Of a stretch of 28,831 nucleotides of DNA, positions 23,838-28,831 are shown piece after piece (positions within the stretch are counted from its first letter, which is position 1; each line of letters starts with the position of its first letter). The stretch comes from JBEIHI01 sp964655245. GTDB lineage: Bacteria; Bdellovibrionota; UBA2394. The translations under genes and the position numbers were made by a program. The stretch is taken from assembly GCA_964655245.1 (NCBI GenBank), contig CAZZLQ010000030.1, positions 1-28,831 of the forward strand, given 5' to 3'. Under the pieces are notes generated by a model. It was not told where the DNA came from, searched no databases, and worked only from the letters and a program-made list of their open reading frames with translations.

Positions 23838-25475
23838 ATGCGGAGGGGTTTTGCGGCTCTTTTTTTGGTGGTTCTGTTTTGGATTAATGGCGGGTTATTC
23901 GCCTCGGAGTTGAGTCTTCAGGAATCCAGAGCTCAAGAGGCTCGTCATTTTTCGGTGAAGATTCTCAATCGATTTTCTAGCTCATTTGCGCCTCAGATTC
24001 ATCAGGGACATGGAACGGGCTTTATTGTCGATATCCATGAAAAGGCTGCCTTTGTGTTCACCAATAAGCATGTGGTTCAACATCCAGCCTTTCAGGGACA
24101 ATCTCTGCAAATCGAAATTTCTCCTGCGGACGGTCGAATCGTCAGAGTGCCGGCCGAATTGGTCTATAAATCAGAAGTCTATGATTTTGCGATTGTGAGA
24201 TTTGATCCCTCTCTCATGAAAGAAGATGTGAGAGGTTTTATCAGAACAGTTCCTTTGGCCTCCGCGCAGGAGTTTGACGAGATTGCGCGTCGAGGTCGTG
24301 AAATTATGGTCTATGGTTTTCCGCATGACTCTGATCATGTCGCGAACTTCGGTCGCATTAGTAGTTTGCGTGTTGAGCTCTTTAACTCAAACTCCGCTAT
24401 TCAAACCTCAGCGCAGATTAATCCCGGTAATTCCGGTGGGCCTTTGATCGACGTATTGACTGGCAAAGTCATCGGAATCAATACGGCCAAACTTCAGGGC
24501 GCTGAGGGGATGGGATTTTCAATTCCGATTAATTTGATTCAGCAAGACTATGATTTGTTTCGACAAGACCCCCGCTCTGCGGATCGCAAGCTCGTTCCTA
24601 TCGGAGTGAATGGCATTTCCAATCAAGGCCTCATCGTCAAGGGGTTGAAGCCTTTGATTGAGAAAGAAGCGCCTGGATTTTTTGAGCATCACGATGGTCT
24701 CTTGATTGTGGTCAATCCTCCCTCACGATCTAAGCTACAGGCTGGCGATTTGCTCCTTAAGGTAGACGGTGAAGTTTTTGGTTCAGAGATGAATCGGTTG
24801 GAATGGATTGGTCGGCGATCCACGAAGCCCTATCTGGATGCTGTCGTGATTCGTCAGGGCAAACTGATGGATGTTCCTCTTCCCGTTGTGAACGTATCGC
24901 AGGATCGCGAGCGATCTCAGAACGAGTTCTTGATGTTTGGGGGGATGGTTCTTCAGGACCTCAATCGAATGGAGAGAACCTTCCTTCGTGATGGGAAGGC
25001 CGGCGTTCACGTGACCGAGATTCTCCACGATTCTGCTGCGGATCGGTCTCCGGCACTCAATCCTGGTGTTCTCCTCTCTGAAGTTCACGCGAATGGTAGA
25101 GTTCACAAGGTGACTTCTTTGGCGGCCCTTCATCAATTTTTGAGGGAATTGCCAATTCCGACTATGGTAGAGGTTTATTTTTATCAGGTTGCGACCAACG
25201 AGCAGGGAGAGCCCCTGTCGATGGGTCTCAAGGGATTGCCATTTCATTTGCCCGTTCGAAGCATTGTTCTTCTCCCCTTGGATGAGATCATTACGCCTGA
25301 GAATTTTGATATTGTCGGATTCCGTCAGGTGTTTGATTACGACGGAATGGATCCTCGTCGGTTAAACTGGCGACTTCATGTGGAGCCTTGTGCGGAGGAT
25401 TTGCGGCAGTTGGCTCGATCCGAGGAATTGGCTAAGGCCCGAAAGGCCAAGTCCAAGCCCTCTTCGGAGACCTAA
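23838..25475 (+). CDS. Deg/HtrA-like periplasmic serine protease with PDZ-like C-terminus
   Basis: A 545-residue exported trypsin-like protease. The signal peptide is MRRGFAALFLVVLFWINGGL with cleavage near FAS. The catalytic triad is visible as His 78 (TNKHVV), Asp 116 (VYDFAIV) and Ser 199 (PGNSGGP), so it should be active. A PDZ domain around 265-345 (GLLIVVNPPSRSKLQAGDLL) and a second, more diverged PDZ-like part (370-450) follow, then an unassigned tail of about 90 residues ending in Lys-rich sequence. The longest frame begins at a TTG overlapping the DUF192 stop, but an AGGGAGG ribosome binding site precedes the ATG at 23838. Likely role: periplasmic protein quality control or processing. 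Confidence 0.9.
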   Translation: MRRGFAALFLVVLFWINGGLFASELSLQESRAQEARHFSVKILNRFSSSFAPQIHQGHGTGFIVDIHEKAAFVFTNKHVVQHPAFQGQSLQIEISPADGRIVRVPAELVYKSEVYDFAIVRFDPSLMKEDVRGFIRTVPLASAQEFDEIARRGREIMVYGFPHDSDHVANFGRISSLRVELFNSNSAIQTSAQINPGNSGGPLIDVLTGKVIGINTAKLQGAEGMGFSIPINLIQQDYDLFRQDPRSADRKLVPIGVNGISNQGLIVKGLKPLIEKEAPGFFEHHDGLLIVVNPPSRSKLQAGDLLLKVDGEVFGSEMNRLEWIGRRSTKPYLDAVVIRQGKLMDVPLPVVNVSQDRERSQNEFLMFGGMVLQDLNRMERTFLRDGKAGVHVTEILHDSAADRSPALNPGVLLSEVHANGRVHKVTSLAALHQFLRELPIPTMVEVYFYQVATNEQGEPLSMGLKGLPFHLPVRSIVLLPLDEIITPENFDIVGFRQVFDYDGMDPRRLNWRLHVEPCAEDLRQLARSEELAKARKAKSKPSSET

Positions 25476-25496
25476 AACTTGCCCCCCAATCTTACT

Positions 25497-25511
25497 TGAT
25501 AATCATTCTCA
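25497..25511 (+). promoter_or_regulatory. Fur box upstream of feoAB
   Basis: TGATAATCATTCTCA differs at one position from the 7-1-7 Fur consensus TGATAATnATTATCA. It lies 12 bases before the feoA start and overlaps the region where a promoter must be, so iron-loaded Fur would repress feoAB. Confidence 0.75.
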
Positions 25512-25523
25512 ATATGTTAGTTC

Positions 25524-25748
25524 GTGGGTGTGGCAGAAACACTCCGAGAAAAGAAGTCAGGCTTTGAGGGACCCCTTCTGGATTTTCAGGGGCCACTTGC
25601 TTTGCAGTCTCGCCTGATGGAGTTGGGCTTCGTTCGTGGAGAGCAACTTCGAGTTGAGGGGCGAACTCCATTTCAAGATGTGATCGTTTCTGTTCGTGGA
25701 ACGGAGATTTGTCTGCGTCCTCAGGAGGCTGAATGTCTGCTGGTGTAA
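25524..25748 (+). CDS. feoA: Ferrous iron transport protein A
   Basis: A 74-residue cytosolic SH3-like protein needed for FeoB function. The core RLMELGFVRGEQLRVEGRTP and the C-terminal VSVRGTEICLRPQEA match FeoA. The start is unclear: GTG at 25524 and GTG at 25530 both fit, there is no ATG upstream in frame, and no strong ribosome binding site is seen. The transcript may have a very short leader, because the Fur box lies directly upstream. It overlaps feoB by 16 bases. Confidence 0.88.
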   Translation: MGVAETLREKKSGFEGPLLDFQGPLALQSRLMELGFVRGEQLRVEGRTPFQDVIVSVRGTEICLRPQEAECLLV

Positions 25749-27676
25749 AACCTGCCGGAAGCGTCGCTGCAACCGAATTGAAGTTTCGAGGCCGAGTCTG
25801 TTTGATCGGCGCGCCTAATTCGGGAAAGACAACATTGTTCAACTGGCTCACTGGCCTCAATTACAAGCCAGTGAATTATCCCGGCTCTACGGTTGAGTCT
25901 GCGGAAGGGCTGACTGAGGAAAAATGGGGTGAGGCTTGTTTTGTGACCGATGTGCCAGGCACCTATAGTCTCTTCCCTAAGTCATTTGAAGAGGGAGCTG
26001 CGGTTGATTCGTTGTTTGAGCATCCCAAACATGGGCCTGCTCGTTTGGTGATTGCGGTGGCTGATGTGAATCAGCTCTCCCGTCATTTGTATCTTGTACG
26101 TCAACTGCTCGACGCTAAGTTTCGAGTGATTCTTGCTCTGACGAATATGGATTTGCTTCAGGAAAGCGGCCGAGAGGTGAATGCGCAGGAGCTCGAGCGT
26201 GCCTTAGGCGTTCGTATCGCGTTGATTAATGGTCAGAGTGGTGCCGGTGTCGAAAGCCTGATGAGATATGTTCAGGAAGAGTTGAATCAAGATTTCTCCG
26301 CTCCCGTCTATGAACGTCCTACTTCGTGGTCCAAGGAAAAGTGCGAGGCCACTTTCCAGGATCTGCTTCGGTTGCAGCAGCGAGCGGTCGTTCGTCGGGG
26401 TGCCGTTCCGGCAGCTGACGCTCGAATGAGATCTCGGAAGATCGATCGAGTTTTGATGCATCCCGTTTGGGGGTTGCTGTTTTTTGTTGTCTTCATGTCC
26501 GGGATTTTTACGAGTATTTTTTGGGCTGCCGCTCCTCTGATGGATTGGGTGGACTCAATCTTTGGAGGCCTTGGATCCTGGGCAACGGATGCTCTTGCCT
26601 CAAAGCCATTGCTTGCTGATTTTGTTGGTAACGCAGTGATTGGCGGCTTGGGTTCTGTTTTGATTTTCCTCCCTCAAATCATCATTTTGTTTTTGGGTAT
26701 CTCTTATCTGGAAGATTCCGGCTACATGGCTCGCGCAGCCAGTTTGATCGATCGACCTCTCTCGAAGTTGGGTCTGAATGGTCGATCCTTTGTTCCGCTT
26801 CTTTCGGGGTATGCTTGTGCCATTCCCGCCATGATGGCGGCTCGAACCATTTCCAGTCGCAAAGAAAGGCTCCTCACCGTTTTCATTGTCCCTCTGCTGA
26901 GCTGTAGTGCCCGACTTCCCGTGTATGCGTTGTTGCTTTCATTTCTTTTGGTGGGCAGCTCGGCGTGGTGGGGTGGTCTTGCTCTGGCATTGATTTATCT
27001 GGGGAGTCTTGTGGTGGGAGCTGTCGCCTCGGGGGTGGCCAACAAGATCCTTAAAACCAACGATGATTCTATCTTCATGCTGGAGCTTCCTGTCTATCGG
27101 CGCCCACAGCTGCGAGCTGTACTGAAACAAGTGCTTTCAAAAACTCGATCTTATGTCGTCAAGGCAGGCCCGGTGATTTTTGTTCTATCATTGTTCATCT
27201 GGGGAGCTTCGACATTTCCAAATTATCAGGCCGAGGACGCGACGGATCGATTAACTTCTAGTTATGCTGCTGAAGTGGGTCGGGTGATTGAGCCCGTGCT
27301 TGAGCCGATGGGGGTTGATTGGCGAGTGGGCGTGGGATTGATTTCGGCTTTTGCAGCGCGAGAGGTTTTTGTTTCCACGTTGGCAGTGGTGTTCCATATC
27401 ACCGAAGAAGATGAGGCTTCGCTGCAGGCCTCTCTGCTTCAGCAAATGCGAGAGGCCACATTCCCAGACGGCACGCCGATTTTTACGGTGGCGTCGGTGG
27501 TAGGATTGATTTTGTTCTTTATGATCGCGCTTCAATGTGTCGCAACTGTGGGCGTGGCTCGACGAGAGTTCGGTTCCTGGAAGTGGGCTCTGACTCAGCT
27601 GGCTGTCTTCAATTTGCTTGCTTACATTCTCGCTGTCGTGGCCGTTCAGGGTCTCAGACTCGTCGGCATTTCTTGA
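25733..27676 (+). CDS. feoB: Ferrous iron transporter B
   Basis: Inner-membrane Fe(II) transporter, 647 residues (shorter than the 773 of E. coli FeoB but within the family). The N-terminal G domain shows G1 GAPNSGKT (26-33), a G2 region NYPGSTVE, G3 DVPG (73-76) and G4 as TNMD (137-140), where most FeoB have an Asn first. The membrane part has both Gate motifs: GYACAIPAMMAARTI (359-373) and LSCSARLPVYALL. An AGGAGG ribosome binding site lies inside feoA, four bases before the ATG. No feoC is seen downstream. Confidence 0.95.
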   Translation: MSAGVKPAGSVAATELKFRGRVCLIGAPNSGKTTLFNWLTGLNYKPVNYPGSTVESAEGLTEEKWGEACFVTDVPGTYSLFPKSFEEGAAVDSLFEHPKHGPARLVIAVADVNQLSRHLYLVRQLLDAKFRVILALTNMDLLQESGREVNAQELERALGVRIALINGQSGAGVESLMRYVQEELNQDFSAPVYERPTSWSKEKCEATFQDLLRLQQRAVVRRGAVPAADARMRSRKIDRVLMHPVWGLLFFVVFMSGIFTSIFWAAAPLMDWVDSIFGGLGSWATDALASKPLLADFVGNAVIGGLGSVLIFLPQIIILFLGISYLEDSGYMARAASLIDRPLSKLGLNGRSFVPLLSGYACAIPAMMAARTISSRKERLLTVFIVPLLSCSARLPVYALLLSFLLVGSSAWWGGLALALIYLGSLVVGAVASGVANKILKTNDDSIFMLELPVYRRPQLRAVLKQVLSKTRSYVVKAGPVIFVLSLFIWGASTFPNYQAEDATDRLTSSYAAEVGRVIEPVLEPMGVDWRVGVGLISAFAAREVFVSTLAVVFHITEEDEASLQASLLQQMREATFPDGTPIFTVASVVGLILFFMIALQCVATVGVARREFGSWKWALTQLAVFNLLAYILAVVAVQGLRLVGIS

Positions 27677-27720
27677 CGCACCACGCTACTAGTTTTTTGA
27701 ATTTTCTTCGTGCTGCTGCG

Positions 27721-27736
27721 CACTAGGCCTATAGTG
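27721..27736 (+). terminator. Weak hairpin after feoB
   Basis: CACTA and TAGTG flank a six-base loop (27726-27731), followed by AATTTTA. It lies in the 82-base gap after feoB. The stem is short, so a terminator call is tentative; TATAGT at 27730-27735 could equally be a -10 element for the next gene. Confidence 0.25.
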
Positions 27737-27758
27737 AATTTTAGGGGGAGAGCAGTTC

Positions 27759-28831
27759 TTGAAATTCATTCGTTTTCTATTGGTTTTAAGCTTCGTTTCA
27801 ACGCCGACTTTGGCGTTACAAGATCCTTTTGTTGATGATGATTGGACATTTGATGAGATCACTCCGGATACGGATGAAATCTCCTATCAAAATCCTAAAT
27901 CCTACGGTGAGGTCGCTCCGCATTTGTGGGGGCGAGTCAACTCTGTTGCTCTCAATGTCGGTGGCCAGCGCTTTTCATGGACAGGTATTGCGAGTAGTCG
28001 AGGTATCGTTTCGCTGTGGGGGGAAGGAGCTCTTCAGTGGAGCGATGAAGAGAGTCTCAATCAGATGGATCAAAAGCTGCGGCGGCTTGTGGATGAGAAT
28101 CCTCAAGTTTTTCAGATTCAATCAAAAGAATTGTATCTCAGTAAAAAACGAAGTGCCTATGCAGGTCCCTTCAAAACAATCACGTATCAGCGCCGACTCA
28201 ACCTCAAGTTGGAGCAGCCCGTGGCGGTTGAACGGGCCTTTGTTACCTTTCGCTTCAAATGGAATCGATTGATTCAGATCACCAATCATTCCTACGGAAA
28301 AATTGGACAGATGAGTGCTCCCCAGATTGAAGCCGATGATGCTTTGCAGGTAGCACTTGAGGATTTGAATTTTAAAAACGGCCAGGACCAAATCACATCC
28401 AAAGCGACCTTGGAGATTCAGCCTTTTTTTGGAGCCAACAAGCAGCTCGCCTTTCGATCTGTCTATCAATTAAGCGTTCGAAAGAAAAATCCTGCCGGTC
28501 TGTGGAGATATTCGGTTCGTAGCGATGATGGCGGTATTGCTCGCGTCATGTCTGGCCTGCATACCACAACAGTGGCGGGCGAGGTTCTGCCCCGGTTACC
28601 CCAAGACAATAAGATTCAGATTCCACTTCCGTTTGTTCATGTTTCTGATGGCAAAGGGAAAGAGCAAGCGAATGAGCGTGGTGAGTTCCAGATGGATCCG
28701 GAGACTGCGGTTGCTGAGCTTTCAGGTTCATTTGTCAAAACTCTTCGGAGCGAAAAAGAAACTCCTCGAAAGCGATCTACGAATGAGGGCGTTTTCTTTG
28801 ATGCACAGAACTATCTTGATGAGAATATGGC
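27759..28831 (+). CDS. N-terminal part of an exported FTP-like protein, possible metallopeptidase precursor
   Basis: An open frame of 357 codons that runs off the right edge. It starts at a TTG (27759) with an AGGGGGAG ribosome binding site eight bases upstream. The signal peptide is MKFIRFLLVLSFVSTPTLAL. Residues about 90-265 resemble the propeptide (FTP/PepSY-like) region of thermolysin- or fungalysin-type peptidases: a helix plus strands, an ADDALQVAL helix and a W-x-YSVRSDDGGIARV strand pair. Residues 274-312 (AGEVLPRLPQDN, IPLPFVHVSD, GEFQMD) match a short beta module I associate with such exoproteins. The catalytic HExxH would lie beyond the window, so the peptidase call is unproven. 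It could be a T2SS substrate. Confidence 0.6.
   Translation, partial: MKFIRFLLVLSFVSTPTLALQDPFVDDDWTFDEITPDTDEISYQNPKSYGEVAPHLWGRVNSVALNVGGQRFSWTGIASSRGIVSLWGEGALQWSDEESLNQMDQKLRRLVDENPQVFQIQSKELYLSKKRSAYAGPFKTITYQRRLNLKLEQPVAVERAFVTFRFKWNRLIQITNHSYGKIGQMSAPQIEADDALQVALEDLNFKNGQDQITSKATLEIQPFFGANKQLAFRSVYQLSVRKKNPAGLWRYSVRSDDGGIARVMSGLHTTTVAGEVLPRLPQDNKIQIPLPFVHVSDGKGKEQANERGEFQMDPETAVAELSGSFVKTLRSEKETPRKRSTNEGVFFDAQNYLDENM

Overview
The window reads as ordinary chromosome from a Gram-negative, diderm bacterium. GC content is near 50% by eye, coding density is high, and composition is even with no mobile elements, rRNA, tRNA or CRISPR. The gene set best fits Bdellovibrionota or another deltaproteobacterial-type lineage: a complete type II secretion (T2SS) operon ending in gspN, a two-FHA sigma-54 activator, and a VKOR-DsbA fusion. 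That placement is inference from gene content, not from a marker search. No stretch longer than 300 bases lacks a gene.

Left part (1-8845): the start of an exported protein runs off the left edge. On the minus strand follow an AbgT-family transporter, an ndk-rlmN pair, sucCD, and a nitroreductase directly downstream of the FHA/sigma-54 regulator. One plus-strand gene (3697-4449), an unrecognised exported beta-rich protein, sits between ndk and sucD. It ends at a strong convergent hairpin.

Centre (8938-22159, minus strand): one uninterrupted T2SS operon in the order gspC-D-E-F-G-H-I-J-K-L-M-N, with overlaps or short gaps throughout. All the structural parts are present: secretin, ATPase, platform protein, major pseudopilin, four minor pseudopilins, and the L/M/C inner-membrane assembly. 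The prepilin peptidase (GspO) is not here. Notable details are paired MshEN-like (cyclic-di-GMP-binding type) motifs in GspE, a PilM/PilN-like GspL, proline-rich tails at both ends of the secretin, and a perfect hairpin in the gspF-gspG gap just before the major pseudopilin.

Right part (22160-28831, plus strand): divergent from the T2SS operon is a cell-envelope cluster of VKOR-DsbA, DUF192 and a Deg-like serine protease with a PDZ-like tail. Next comes feoAB behind a near-perfect Fur box. The window ends inside an exported protein whose N-terminal half looks like an FTP-type propeptide. T2SS substrates are exported by Sec or Tat and fold in the periplasm, so disulfide formation, periplasmic quality control and a possible exoprotease next to the secretion operon make functional sense. 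That link is inferred from position only.

Many starts were moved inward from the longest possible reading frame because an ATG or TTG with a better ribosome binding site or a tight stop/start junction was visible. I found no clearly new system. The items most worth checking are the possible nucleotide control of GspE, the regulator beside the T2SS operon, and several unexplained hairpins and repeats in leaders.
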